Shown here in pieces: positions 15,601 to 23,751 of a stretch of 26,622 bases of DNA. The stretch covers positions 1-26,622 of the forward strand of contig CALEYW010000039.1 of assembly GCA_937927945.1 (NCBI GenBank), written 5' to 3'. How positions within the stretch are numbered: the stretch's first letter is position 1; each line of letters begins with the position of its first letter. The notes below the pieces were generated by a model that saw only the letters and a program-made list of their open reading frames with translations, ran no database searches and had not been told where the DNA came from. A program made the position numbers and the translations under genes. Source of the stretch: an uncultured candidate division WPS-2 bacterium. Lineage in GTDB: Bacteria; Vulcanimicrobiota; Vulcanimicrobiia; Vulcanimicrobiales; Vulcanimicrobiaceae.

Positions 15601-17648
15601 AAGGCGACGCGTTCACGATCGCCGGCGAGTTCCTCATCGAGAAGAACGCCGCGTACGACGGCGGCCACGCCTACTCCGGGGGCGCAATCCTCGCTGCGGA
15701 GACGCTCTCGATCGGCGCGGCGGGGAGCTGGGGCACGATCCAGGGCGAGCCGTCGCTGTTCGTCTGGGGCGAGTTCGATGAGCCGCTCGGCGGGCCGCCG
15801 TTCTGCTTCGTGCGCGGCGTGAGCGCGGCGTTCGGCCTGAACCGATCGCTCACGGTTCCGTCGGTCCAGGACCTGGCGACGTTCCCGCTCATCCAGGCGG
15901 CGATGGCGGACGCCGACCATCCGAACCCGCTCGCCGGGATGGCGCCGGTCGACGTGCTGCAATCGCTCGAGTCGGTGATCCAGCCGGCGTACGGCGAGAA
16001 ATGGGCCGCCGCCGGCCTGCGGTTCACCTCGTTCGGCGTCGTCGAAGGCTTCGCGCTGCTGGTGATCCAGTTCGGCTCGAGCATCACGTTCCAGTTGCTC
16101 GGCGTCGGCGCGGCGTCGCTGCCGAAGGGCGCGGAGAACCCGCTCGCCTACGTCGAGCTCCCGGTCGAAGTCACCGTCGATCCGGCCCGCGGCAGCGTCC
16201 TCGCGCTGGCGCGTCTCGCGCCGAGCTCGTACGTGCTCGATCCCGATTGCCGGCTGCAAGGCGGGTTCGCGTTCGGCGCGTGGTTCAAGGACGACGCGGC
16301 AAGCGGCGCGCGCGCCGGCGATTTCGTGTACACGCTGGGCGGCTACCACCCTGCGTTCGCGGCGCCGTCGTACTATCCGAGCGTCCCACGCCTGAGCGCG
16401 CACTGGGCGAACGGCGACCTCACGATCGACGGCACGTACTACTTCGCATTGACGTCGGCGGCGCTCATGGCCGGCGGCAGCCTGCAGGCGGTCTGGGAGA
16501 GCGGGCCGGTTCGCGCGTGGTTCGATGCCGACGCCGACTTCCTCATCGCGTGGCGGCCGTTCGCATACGATGCCGAGGTCGGGATCTCGATCGGCGCGTC
16601 GTTCACGATCGACCTCCTCTTGACGTCGGTCGAGATGACGATCCACGTCGGCGTCGACATCCACTTCTGGGGCCCGCCGTTCCAGGGCGACGCGCGCGTC
16701 GACCTCGACATCATCTCGTTCACCGTCAGCTTCGGCGCGAACACCGACACCTCCGAGAAGACGCCGATCTCGTGGGCCGATTTCAAGACCGGCTTCTTCC
16801 CGCCGAGCACGAACGCGGCGCTGGACGCTCATGCGCTCGCGTTGCGGGCGCTCGGCACAACGCCGACCACCGACGTTTCGGTCTGCCGCGCGCGCGTGAC
16901 GAAAGGTTTGCTCAAAACGATCGACCCGTCCGCCGGGAGTACCGCGCCGGTGACGTGGGTCGTCGACGGCGCGACCTTCGAGCTCACGACCGAAACCGCG
17001 ATCCCTGCGAAAGCCGGGTATCTCGCGACCGGCGAGAGCAGCCAGCCGACCTGGACGCCGATCGACGGCACCTGGAACGCGACCGGGTTCGACGTCGGAC
17101 CGGTGGGTGTCACCAACGCCGACCTGCTCTCCGACCACACGGTCTCGCTGCGCGGGATCGCGCCGGCGCCGCTCGATCCCACGCCGGAGCTGACGGTCAC
17201 GGCCGTCACCGGCTCGGTCGCCGGCACGGCGTGGTCCATCGCGCTGGCGCAGCAGCCGACCACGAGCACGATCAACAGCAACGTCGCGCCGATCGCGAAC
17301 GCCCTGACCGGCGTTCGTCTCGCGCCGAAGCTGGGCCCGAGCGAAGCGGGGTTGCCGCAGCCCCTCGCGCTGGCGCGGCTCGAGTTCGCGAACGACCCGC
17401 ACGTCCTGCATTGGAGCTGGACGTCGCCGATGCTCCCCGCGTCGACGACGCACGCGCAGGGTCAGGCGGCCACAGACCGCGTGACCGCGACGGTCGACGA
17501 CCTCGCCTACGTCGCTCGCCGCAACGCGCTCGCCGTCGCAGCGTTCGCCGCCGGCCTCGGCGTCACGCCGGGCGGCCGCCTGACCCAGACGGCCGCAACG
17601 TTCACCAACACCGCGCCGCCGTTGCTGCGCACGCTCGGAGAGACGTAA
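12666..17648 (+). CDS. Module A fused to a DUF6603 domain, 1660 aa
   Basis: The largest protein of the operon. Residues 1 to ~600 are a third module A: FALLDAAGNPAVIHEDDT near residue 4, ATRWYLSFP, YANTIRLNFQNG from 182, AQQISCAI, FPYDSAISVTWNSEFATAVS, and LPSYLIGTSW near 517. A Pro-rich linker follows. Residues ~640-1360 are long beta repeats with alternating hydrophobic strands, containing GGYHPAF (from 1225), ADFLIAWRPF, and HFWGPPFQGD (1333-1342) then IISFTVSFG. I recognise these as DUF6603, a family of unknown function. The last ~250 residues are unassigned. There is no evident signal peptide. GTG at 12666 overlaps the previous stop by one base and aligns the N-terminus with paralogue 1. 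The DUF6603 name is from memory of the motif; the function is unknown. Confidence 0.8.
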   Translation: MPAPSFALLDAAGNPAVIHEDDTSAQYTIRLTNQSPGTLPLVAGPPLSEDDVARATDGATRWYLSFPENYDESGAAKLAISADGWAVASYPFGSRTYLGFVPTGNDTLAPDDTVDFTVYGLVVKSSNALHVLDLSVDWYVGPVQNAATLGMSAPVVSPEDNSFSGTLDATTTTLYVSDSKDYANTIRLNFQNGPAPLPQGGTVTIEVPISPASAAMTTPEFAQQISCAIAGDPPDSPWEVTPQPSADGNRLWTLTSTATGTQPALQPNETLVVEIRDVVTRLEGSSAVVVVSIQGFPAFPETIEQPLPLTLLTLPQPTISGYISQTSNSGAAGAQPFPYDSAISVTWNSEFATAVSIAYDDSIAKTAYAHGVPLSGAQDLPLTTVDAIVTLVATNDRFSSTTTLPIAVVPTALTLTVTSGIAAWDFNPPSSQASQAPGPPTVTYTIAATPARLLTGLAATTPAGTTVLEPTATSFAFTQTAASGQLSIAATFGGGIGADQKPTTVTLTTEAPAITPLPSYLIGTSWSDPSDPSGTFTFADAQTISIPPIAPYIPDRIPYVEDGNIIFIPQPADFSMSWMWTPPRITNSESETAYTQNNPPPLPSSMTTITPPGALPRSHAAVVEDPLPFDPPKPWVLGTIMADLASRFGVSLPWLNGTLALDTVSLTAEGTQSGTCTLGGALALGKSSRFDASVSFAKGDDGKKTFSITGTITVEDVVLAIAAAQGDAVDVSLTSSAGITLARIAGWFGIDLSDNVGPVVHTIAIHHDLSGKGNGFSATSDRITALAASDGTNRLVTIDVAVGLTFVHTGLTVPGVTVDVDFGAKSVQLAIANAALDEDAVTALGTLLPPSTAFAVAQLPLAAGATLAISLVLGPDTNVYALPLSKQDDGNGNGDKPSLSEAAQASTTATLGIHVDKSIGPIHLERLTIGYSDGTVTLGIEGGFALDGLTLDFEGLQIDGTFGDDTIGVDLSGLALALQGDAFTIAGEFLIEKNAAYDGGHAYSGGAILAAETLSIGAAGSWGTIQGEPSLFVWGEFDEPLGGPPFCFVRGVSAAFGLNRSLTVPSVQDLATFPLIQAAMADADHPNPLAGMAPVDVLQSLESVIQPAYGEKWAAAGLRFTSFGVVEGFALLVIQFGSSITFQLLGVGAASLPKGAENPLAYVELPVEVTVDPARGSVLALARLAPSSYVLDPDCRLQGGFAFGAWFKDDAASGARAGDFVYTLGGYHPAFAAPSYYPSVPRLSAHWANGDLTIDGTYYFALTSAALMAGGSLQAVWESGPVRAWFDADADFLIAWRPFAYDAEVGISIGASFTIDLLLTSVEMTIHVGVDIHFWGPPFQGDARVDLDIISFTVSFGANTDTSEKTPISWADFKTGFFPPSTNAALDAHALALRALGTTPTTDVSVCRARVTKGLLKTIDPSAGSTAPVTWVVDGATFELTTETAIPAKAGYLATGESSQPTWTPIDGTWNATGFDVGPVGVTNADLLSDHTVSLRGIAPAPLDPTPELTVTAVTGSVAGTAWSIALAQQPTTSTINSNVAPIANALTGVRLAPKLGPSEAGLPQPLALARLEFANDPHVLHWSWTSPMLPASTTHAQGQAATDRVTATVDDLAYVARRNALAVAAFAAGLGVTPGGRLTQTAATFTNTAPPLLRTLGET

Positions 17649-17649
17649 C

Positions 17650-19002
17650 GTGTCGACGACCGACCCGACGGTGCAATTCTTCCAGTACGACATCCCCGCG
17701 CTCGAGGCGGGCTCGTACACGCTCACGGTGACGCAGCACGCGGCGGACACGCGAGCGAACCCCGCATTCGACGAAACCTTCGCGTTCGTCCGCACGATCG
17801 CGGTTTCCGGCGATCGTTTCACCGTCGAGGGGTCCCACCTCGGTGCGGTGTTTCCGCCGACGGGATCCGGCGAGTTCGGCCAGTGCTTGCCGCACGTCAC
17901 GTGCGTGCGCCCGACGCTGCCCTGGGAGCGTGCCGTGCAGGCGGACAGCTTCGGCACGCCGTGGCTCGCCGTGCTGCTCTTCGACAGCGAAACCTACGCG
18001 CCGCCGCCGCTCCAGTCGTTGACGGTCGCGGACTTGGCGCGTTCGCAGGGTTCGCTGCCGGCGGCCACCGCATCATACGCCGATGCCGACGCCGCGTTCG
18101 CGCCGGAGCTCGGCGAGTCGTGGACCGATCCGCTGCACGCGATCGACGTCGATCGGGCGACCTTCTGCGCCCTCGCGCCGACGCTGCTCGACCTGCCGCT
18201 ACTCGCGCACGCGCGCAAGCTGATCGAGGCGTCGACCGACGACGACCCGCTCGACGATCCCGGTCATGTCTCGCTGATCGTCGGCAACCGCGCGATCGAG
18301 AGCGACGCGACCGGTACGCGCTCGTATACCGCACATCTCGTCTCGCTCGAGGGCCTCGGGCCGTTCCTTCCGAACGCGGCCGGCGACGTGCCGGCAGCGC
18401 TTGCCGCGTTCACCGCGGTGCGGCTCATCAGCTTGAGGTCGTGGTCCTTCGTCTCGCACGATCCGGCCGAGACGTTCGCGGGATATTTCGACAACGCGGC
18501 GTTCTCGACGGGACCGCTGACGATTACGGCACCTGCGCCGACCTCGGCGCCGCCGCCGACGACGCTGAACGCCGCGCTGGCGCAAGGCTATCTCCCCGTC
18601 AACCAGCGCACGCGGCTCGGCGAGCGCAGCATCGCGTGGTATCGCGGTCCCTGCGTGCCGTACGCGACCGCGCAACCGGCGATCGGCGACCCGAACGCCC
18701 CGGAGGGCGCCGCGACCGCGGACGCGCTTCTGCGATACGACGACGCCGACACGGCGATGTTCGATGCGAGCTACGCCGCGGCGTGGCAGCTCGGCCGCCT
18801 GCTGGCGCTGCGCGACACCGCGTTCTCGCAGGCGCTCTACGATTGGAAGCGGCAGGCCGCCGACGCGTCGGCGCAAGCGGCGCTGCACGCGGCCGTCACG
18901 GAGGCGCTCGGCCTCGAGACGACGTCCGACGTGCGCCGCATCGCCGCCGAGCTGATCGCCGCGATCTACGCGCCCGAGACGCTCGGAGCGCATCCGCGAT
19001 GA
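17650..19002 (+). CDS. Operon protein B, 450 aa, unknown function
   Basis: A 450-aa soluble protein with no family that I can name. The N-terminal ~90 residues look beta-rich (VQFFQYDIPALEAGSYTLTV). A striking stretch follows at residues 68-93, FPPTGSGEFGQCLPHVTCVR then PTLPWER, and FGTPWLAVLLFD after it, which read like a conserved core. Residues ~328-337 (IAWYRGPCVP) form another distinctive patch. The C-terminal ~100 residues are Ala-rich and helical. GTG at 17650 starts one base after the DUF6603 gene's stop, with GGAGA (17638-17642) well placed. Its end overlaps the next gene (ATGA). Co-translation with the DUF6603 protein suggests one complex. Confidence 0.75.
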   Translation: MSTTDPTVQFFQYDIPALEAGSYTLTVTQHAADTRANPAFDETFAFVRTIAVSGDRFTVEGSHLGAVFPPTGSGEFGQCLPHVTCVRPTLPWERAVQADSFGTPWLAVLLFDSETYAPPPLQSLTVADLARSQGSLPAATASYADADAAFAPELGESWTDPLHAIDVDRATFCALAPTLLDLPLLAHARKLIEASTDDDPLDDPGHVSLIVGNRAIESDATGTRSYTAHLVSLEGLGPFLPNAAGDVPAALAAFTAVRLISLRSWSFVSHDPAETFAGYFDNAAFSTGPLTITAPAPTSAPPPTTLNAALAQGYLPVNQRTRLGERSIAWYRGPCVPYATAQPAIGDPNAPEGAATADALLRYDDADTAMFDASYAAAWQLGRLLALRDTAFSQALYDWKRQAADASAQAALHAAVTEALGLETTSDVRRIAAELIAAIYAPETLGAHPR

Positions 19003-19859
19003 GGCGCCTTCGCCGCCGCACCCACACCGTGCACGCTTTGCTCGAGCGGCGCCTGCGCGATGATGCCGCCGCCGTGCCGCCGTTGCCGGCAAACGTCGTG
19101 GCGTCCTTGACCGCCTGGTGGCAGCTCACGGGGGTCCCGCTGCCGGCAATCGTCGCCGATCCGAACCTGCTGCCGCCCGAATCGCTGCGGTTGTTCGTCG
19201 TCGATCAGCGCTGGCAACGGAGCCTCCTCGCCGGCGCGTTCAGCGTCGGGCGCAGCGCCTCCGATCAGCTCGCCGTCGACGCGCAGGCCCTGACCGCCGC
19301 GCTGCCGACGATCGCGGGCGCGGACGAGACCGGTCTTCCCGTGATGTCGGGGATTCTGTTGCGCTCCGGCGTCGTGAAGGGTTGGCCGACGATGCGCGTC
19401 GTCGGCAGCGCGCAGGGCACCGTCGTTCCGGTCGTTCGCCGAGAGAATCTGCTGCCGACGGTGCTGCTAGTGCTGTTCGCCGGCATCGCGCCGGTCGATC
19501 AGGTCGTGTTCTCGGAGCCGGCCGAAGCGGTGCATTTCGGCGTCGACACCGACGAGGACTCGGGAAAGGCGACCGGAGCGAAGACGCTGCGGGCGATCAC
19601 CGGCACCGATGCCGGCAACCCGCTCATGACGAACGGCGCCGGGGTCACGGTGACCGTTCCGTACCGCTCCGCAGCGGTGCTCGACGTCGCCGCGCTCGCC
19701 GGCGCGATGGTCGGTCCGCTCAACGGCGCGCACGGCAACGACGACGGCCAAGGACAGCCGCGCGCGTTCACCGCGCGCGAGTTCGCGGTCGAGATGATCA
19801 AGGGCGTGGAGAGCGTGACCGTCGCGCTCGCCGCCCCGCGTGCGATGGGAGGACGCTGA
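18999..19859 (+). CDS. Operon protein C, 286 aa, unknown function
   Basis: A 286-aa protein; no family recognised. A basic N-terminus (MRRLRRRTHTVHALLERRL) is followed by a helical segment, LRLFVVDQRWQRSLLAGAFS near residue 64, a Val/Leu-rich region (LLPTVLLVLFAGIAPVDQVV) too broken by charged residues to be a clear membrane helix, and a conserved-looking end, FTAREFAVEMIKGVESVTVA. ATG at 18999 overlaps the upstream stop as ATGA, with GGAG at 18985-18988. The long frame running back to 17883 only shadows protein B. The next gene begins two bases after this stop. Confidence 0.75.
   Translation: MRRLRRRTHTVHALLERRLRDDAAAVPPLPANVVASLTAWWQLTGVPLPAIVADPNLLPPESLRLFVVDQRWQRSLLAGAFSVGRSASDQLAVDAQALTAALPTIAGADETGLPVMSGILLRSGVVKGWPTMRVVGSAQGTVVPVVRRENLLPTVLLVLFAGIAPVDQVVFSEPAEAVHFGVDTDEDSGKATGAKTLRAITGTDAGNPLMTNGAGVTVTVPYRSAAVLDVAALAGAMVGPLNGAHGNDDGQGQPRAFTAREFAVEMIKGVESVTVALAAPRAMGGR
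19848..19854 (+). promoter_or_regulatory. Ribosome binding site deciding the start of operon protein D
   Basis: GGGAGGA ends six bases before GTG at 19861. It is the best Shine-Dalgarno match in the operon and favours GTG 19861 over the in-frame ATG at 19840, which would overlap the previous gene by 20 bases. Confidence 0.7.
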
Positions 19860-19860
19860 C

Positions 19861-22800
19861 GTGGCCGATGCGCAGACCAGGTCGCTCGTCGTTCCGGTCG
19901 ACCTGCAAGGGCTGCTCGTCGGCAACGACGACGTCGGCAACCTCGACCGTTACGGAACCGGTAATTTCGCGCAGTTGCGCCCGCACTTCGAGCAGATCGC
20001 CTACTTCGACGAGAACGGAAACCTGCACGGGACGCCGCCGCCGATCGCGCAGCAGCTCCTTGCGCGCGCCTTCGACAGCGCGAGCGGCGCCGACGCGCTG
20101 CAGCCCGGCGTCCACCTGCACTGGGCGTTGCCGGATGCGTTGACGCACGCCTCTGCCGGTGACGACGGACCGCTGACGTTTCCGCACGCGCCCGACCGGT
20201 GGGTCGTCGTGCGCACCGTCGCGACGCCGGCGAACGGGACGGTCACGCTGACGCGGCGCGGATGGGTGCTCGAAGGCAACGCGTTGACCCCACCGCAGGA
20301 GACGCCCGACCCGGACCCGAGCTTGCGCCAATCGCCGACGGTGGTGCCGTACGTACCGCAGCCGAACGAGCATCCGGCACCGTTCCGCGCCATGGGGACC
20401 GCGGCGCCGCTCGAAACGTACACGCCCGGCAGCGGACCGTACGCGTTCCCGCACACGGCGCTGGGATACGGGCACGTCGCGTTCGCCGCGACGTACGCCT
20501 TCGCGCAGAATGTGTTCGGCTTCTGGGATCCGTGCGACGATCTCGACCCGCTCGCCGCCGCGCCGGGACGGACGCTCTCCTATGCCGTGATCGGCTGGTA
20601 CGCCGATCCCGCGAAGAGCGATCCGGTCGCGGCGCTCGCCGCGACGTCGAACACGCCGAAAGACTTCGTCGCCGCGCTGCAGAGCGAGCTGCAGTGGACG
20701 TACGACGCGCGCGCCGACACGCAGATCCCGCAGTCGTCGGTGCTGCTCGGCGTGCTGGGCGCCGTGCCGGGCGACCTGACGCAACAGTACGTCATGCAGC
20801 GGAACCTCGACGTGCAGGTCGCCGTCGGGAACACGACTGCGGAGGCGTTCTCGGCGCTCCTCGCGCGTGCGCTCGGCGGGCAGTACCCGGAAGCGGAGCG
20901 GATTCTGACGCTCTTGCAGACGGGCGCGCTGCAGCGCTTTCACGATCGGAACACGATCGCGAGCAGCGACGAGGCGCTGCACCGGGCGGAGTTCTCGGCC
21001 TTCCCCGGCGGCACGCTCTGGAGCGTCGTGCGAACGGCGGACCCGGCGCAGAGCGCGACCGGAACGATCTCGCGCGACCAGCTCGCGGGCGTCGCGAACG
21101 CGTCGATTCTCAACCTCGACCCGTCGGCCGGAGCGCTGCTGACCGACCTGAACGCGAAGCAGGTCGCACTCGACGCGGCGGTGTTCGCGGACCAGACAGC
21201 CCGCGCCCAGTTGTTCGCCGACTGGATCAAGATGATGATCGTCGAACATCCCGGCGACATCGTCGTCCCATATGGCCTGACCGGACCCGCGGCCGCGACG
21301 TTTCTGCGCGGCGAGGTCGCGGCGTGCACGGCGGCTCAGGGCGATATCGCGCAGCGGACGACGGCCGTCACGGCGGCGCACGACACCCTCGCGGCGGTGC
21401 TCGCGCCGGCGTTCGAGCCGGTCGCGCAGGCCGCGCCGCGCTTCTACGCGCCGCACGATCCGGTCGTCGTCCTCGCCGGCGCCGCGACCGATCCGGACCC
21501 GCGTTACGGCGGCGACGGGCGGTTCGCGAACGGTCTGCTGCAGTGCCGCCGCGATGACGTGCTGCTCTCGGGCCTCACGTACGGAGGCTCGTCGCTCGAC
21601 GCCGCCGGGGCGGCTGTCGGACTGCCGGCGGTCGCGACGCTCCCGTTCGTCCGCGCGTTGGTCGCCGACGCCGCGTTCGGCGACGCCGCGCTCGCGCCAT
21701 GGCTCGCGCAGCAGCTCGGGGTGCAAGGCGGGCAGCTCCCGGCGGCGATCGCGGCGATCGAGGCGGCGCAGACCGCGTCGCCGCCGGCCGGCGGGACTGC
21801 GGTCCTGACGGGAACGTTCCCGTCGCCGGTCGGCCTGCAGCAATGGACGGTGCAGCCGTTCATCCCGCTGTTCCTCGAATGGGAGGCGGAGGTGAGCCCC
21901 GTCGTAACGCTGCAGGACGGCAACGGCGACCCGATCCCGTACGATCCCGCGGCGGTGACGAGCCGTTACACGCTGACCGACGCCGACACCGAGCTCGTGC
22001 CGCGAGCCGGGCAGCCGCTGCCGCCGATCGACCAGACGCGCAAGCGGTATTCCGGAACGATGCCGCTGGCGAGCAGCATCGACACGCCGCTCGTCCGTCA
22101 GGCGAAGTCGTATCTCGAAGACGCCGCGCCCGACGATCCCGTCGTCCCGCTCCTCCAGGCCGCGCTGCAGTTGAAGCTGCCCGTCATGGCGCAGGCGCTG
22201 CAGGGTTTTACGCAGACGTTTCTGCAGCGGATGCAGGTCATCCAGCTTCCGGTCAACGATCCGCTCGCCGGATCGCCGCGCGAGCTGGAGCTGACGCAGG
22301 CGGTGAGCGACCTCGTGCAAGGATATCGCTCGCTCTCCGCCGACCCGCAGCTCGACTACAACCCGCTGCGTGCGGGGCTCGCGCGTTTCTCCCAGTTGCG
22401 CATCGTCGACGTCTACGGCCAGACCAACGACGTCAACGTCGCGTACCTGATTCCGAGCGAGGCGCTCGACGCCGGCGACCAGAACGATCCGAGTACCCTC
22501 GCGCTGCCGCCGCGGCTCGCGCCGCCGGCGCGGCTCGACGCGCAGCTCATCGCGGCGAACGGCGCCACGCCGACGAATGCGATCCCGACGACGACGCCGA
22601 TCTTCGGCTGGCTCGTCTACAACCACGTCGACGACAACCTGCTCGTCTACGACGGCGCGGGGCTCGCCGCCGGGTCGTTCAACGTGCGCGGACCGCTCTG
22701 GCTGCCGCCGCCGGGAACGAACGTCGACCCGCAGCCGGCGTCGGCCGATCTCGCGAACTTCATCGCCGGCGTGCAGACCGTCGCCGACCCGCGCGCGTAC

Positions 22801-23562
22801 GTGCAGGCGCTCATGGGCGCGCTCGACCTCGCGTCGCAGACGATCACGTCGCCGAAGCTGCGCGAAGATCCGTCGCTCGCGCTCCTGGTCTCGCGACCGT
22901 TCGCGCTCGCGCGAGCGCGCTTCGGCCTGAACTATTGCGGCGGGACGCCGCTCGATCAAGGCTGGCAGGCGTTCGCGGCGGCGGTCGCTGCGCCCGGGAC
23001 GGCGCGCGCCGACGCCGCGCTGCACGGCCTGCAATTCGGTGTCGAGCTCGGTGACGTCACCAGCGGCGAAGACGGTTTCGTCGGCTACTACCTCGACGGT
23101 GACGGGGCCGGCGACTTCGCGACGCTCAACGCGCCCGATCCGCGGATGGCGGCGGGAACGCACGTCCGGACGCCCGCCGCCGAGACGCTCCCGGTCGACG
23201 CGCAGCAGGCGCGTGACGCGATCGTGCTGTTCGATCCCCACTGCACCATCACGGCGACGACGGGCGTGTTGCCGGTCGTCACGCTGCAACTGCCTCCGGA
23301 GCACTACGTGCCCGCACTGCAGCGGCTCGCCGTCACATTCGGAGTAACGCCGCTGATCCGCAATTCCGTGCCGCTCGCGATCCCGCATCCGGCAATCCGC
23401 GGCTACGACTGGTCGTGGCTCACGCTCGGCGCGTCGACGGAGACCCAGACGTGGTCCGCCGAAGATGCTCCGGACGACTCCCAGACCGGCACGATTCCGT
23501 CGCGCACGATCGTCCTCCAGGAGGGATGGCTCGCGTTGACGCCCGACGGCTCGAGCTCCTGA
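19861..23562 (+). CDS. Operon protein D, 1233 aa, unknown function
   Basis: The distal protein of the operon, 1233 aa, with no named family that I can assign. The N-terminus reads LVVPVDLQGLLVGNDDVGN. Residues ~81-94 (QPGVHLHWALPDAL), followed by a WVVVRT strand, look like a conserved core. Further conserved-looking patches are YGHVAFAATYAFAQNVFGFW, a helical middle (~430-530), and a C-terminal part with FGWLVYNHVDDNLLVYD near 914 and ARARFGLNYCGG. There is no signal peptide, membrane helix, ATPase or nuclease motif. GTG at 19861 is set by GGGAGGA. The gene ends inside a perfect hairpin. Size and position suggest a scaffold, baseplate-like or surface component, but that is inference. Confidence 0.78.
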   Translation: MADAQTRSLVVPVDLQGLLVGNDDVGNLDRYGTGNFAQLRPHFEQIAYFDENGNLHGTPPPIAQQLLARAFDSASGADALQPGVHLHWALPDALTHASAGDDGPLTFPHAPDRWVVVRTVATPANGTVTLTRRGWVLEGNALTPPQETPDPDPSLRQSPTVVPYVPQPNEHPAPFRAMGTAAPLETYTPGSGPYAFPHTALGYGHVAFAATYAFAQNVFGFWDPCDDLDPLAAAPGRTLSYAVIGWYADPAKSDPVAALAATSNTPKDFVAALQSELQWTYDARADTQIPQSSVLLGVLGAVPGDLTQQYVMQRNLDVQVAVGNTTAEAFSALLARALGGQYPEAERILTLLQTGALQRFHDRNTIASSDEALHRAEFSAFPGGTLWSVVRTADPAQSATGTISRDQLAGVANASILNLDPSAGALLTDLNAKQVALDAAVFADQTARAQLFADWIKMMIVEHPGDIVVPYGLTGPAAATFLRGEVAACTAAQGDIAQRTTAVTAAHDTLAAVLAPAFEPVAQAAPRFYAPHDPVVVLAGAATDPDPRYGGDGRFANGLLQCRRDDVLLSGLTYGGSSLDAAGAAVGLPAVATLPFVRALVADAAFGDAALAPWLAQQLGVQGGQLPAAIAAIEAAQTASPPAGGTAVLTGTFPSPVGLQQWTVQPFIPLFLEWEAEVSPVVTLQDGNGDPIPYDPAAVTSRYTLTDADTELVPRAGQPLPPIDQTRKRYSGTMPLASSIDTPLVRQAKSYLEDAAPDDPVVPLLQAALQLKLPVMAQALQGFTQTFLQRMQVIQLPVNDPLAGSPRELELTQAVSDLVQGYRSLSADPQLDYNPLRAGLARFSQLRIVDVYGQTNDVNVAYLIPSEALDAGDQNDPSTLALPPRLAPPARLDAQLIAANGATPTNAIPTTTPIFGWLVYNHVDDNLLVYDGAGLAAGSFNVRGPLWLPPPGTNVDPQPASADLANFIAGVQTVADPRAYVQALMGALDLASQTITSPKLREDPSLALLVSRPFALARARFGLNYCGGTPLDQGWQAFAAAVAAPGTARADAALHGLQFGVELGDVTSGEDGFVGYYLDGDGAGDFATLNAPDPRMAAGTHVRTPAAETLPVDAQQARDAIVLFDPHCTITATTGVLPVVTLQLPPEHYVPALQRLAVTFGVTPLIRNSVPLAIPHPAIRGYDWSWLTLGASTETQTWSAEDAPDDSQTGTIPSRTIVLQEGWLALTPDGSSS

Positions 23563-23580
23563 CACCACGGTGTCAGGAGC
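23555..23580 (+). terminator. Hairpin closing the DUF6603 operon
   Basis: GCTCCTGACACC and GGTGTCAGGAGC form a perfect 12-bp stem around AC (in practice 11 bp with a 4-nt loop). The operon's last stop codon TGA (23560-23562) is part of the left arm. No T-run follows, so termination may need Rho, or the stem may protect the mRNA end. Confidence 0.65.
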
Positions 23581-23631
23581 GCCTTGCTAGGATCGCTGCA
23601 CATCGCAACGACACCGCAAGGAGCACTCACG

Positions 23632-23751
23632 ATGCCCGAAATCGTCGCCCCCGCCCTTCCAAAGTCGAGCGCGGCCGGAAATTCTACCAGCGTGAAACGC
23701 ATGTTTGTCCGCAGGTCGTACACCCAAAGTTCCCGCGTCGACGCAGCATGA
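23632..23751 (+). pseudogene. 5' fragment of a plus-strand gene cut by the group II intron
   Basis: AAGGAG (23618-23623) is ideally spaced before ATG at 23632. The first ~24 codons (MPEIVAPALPKSSAAGNSTS, then VKRM) look like a natural N-terminus, but the frame then runs into the tail of the antisense RT gene and stops at 23749. The rest of the gene is missing. It was a separate small transcription unit or a further operon gene just beyond the hairpin. Function unknown. Confidence 0.55.

Noticed and set aside
8993..23562. Phage tail, contractile injection or type VI secretion cluster
   Set aside because: The large tandem proteins recall tail operons, but I see no sheath, tube, baseplate J/gpW, LysM-spike, VgrG or AAA+ ATPase signature in any of the six proteins.
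19798..23568. Very long antisense open frame (~1256 codons) opposite operon protein D, and similar ones opposite 8663-10777 and 15003-17957
   Set aside because: Their translations are Arg/Glu/Asp/Val-rich shadows with no domain logic, as expected when a high-GC gene leaves its complement stop-free. Only the short tail at 8663-8782, outside the sense gene, looks independently coding.
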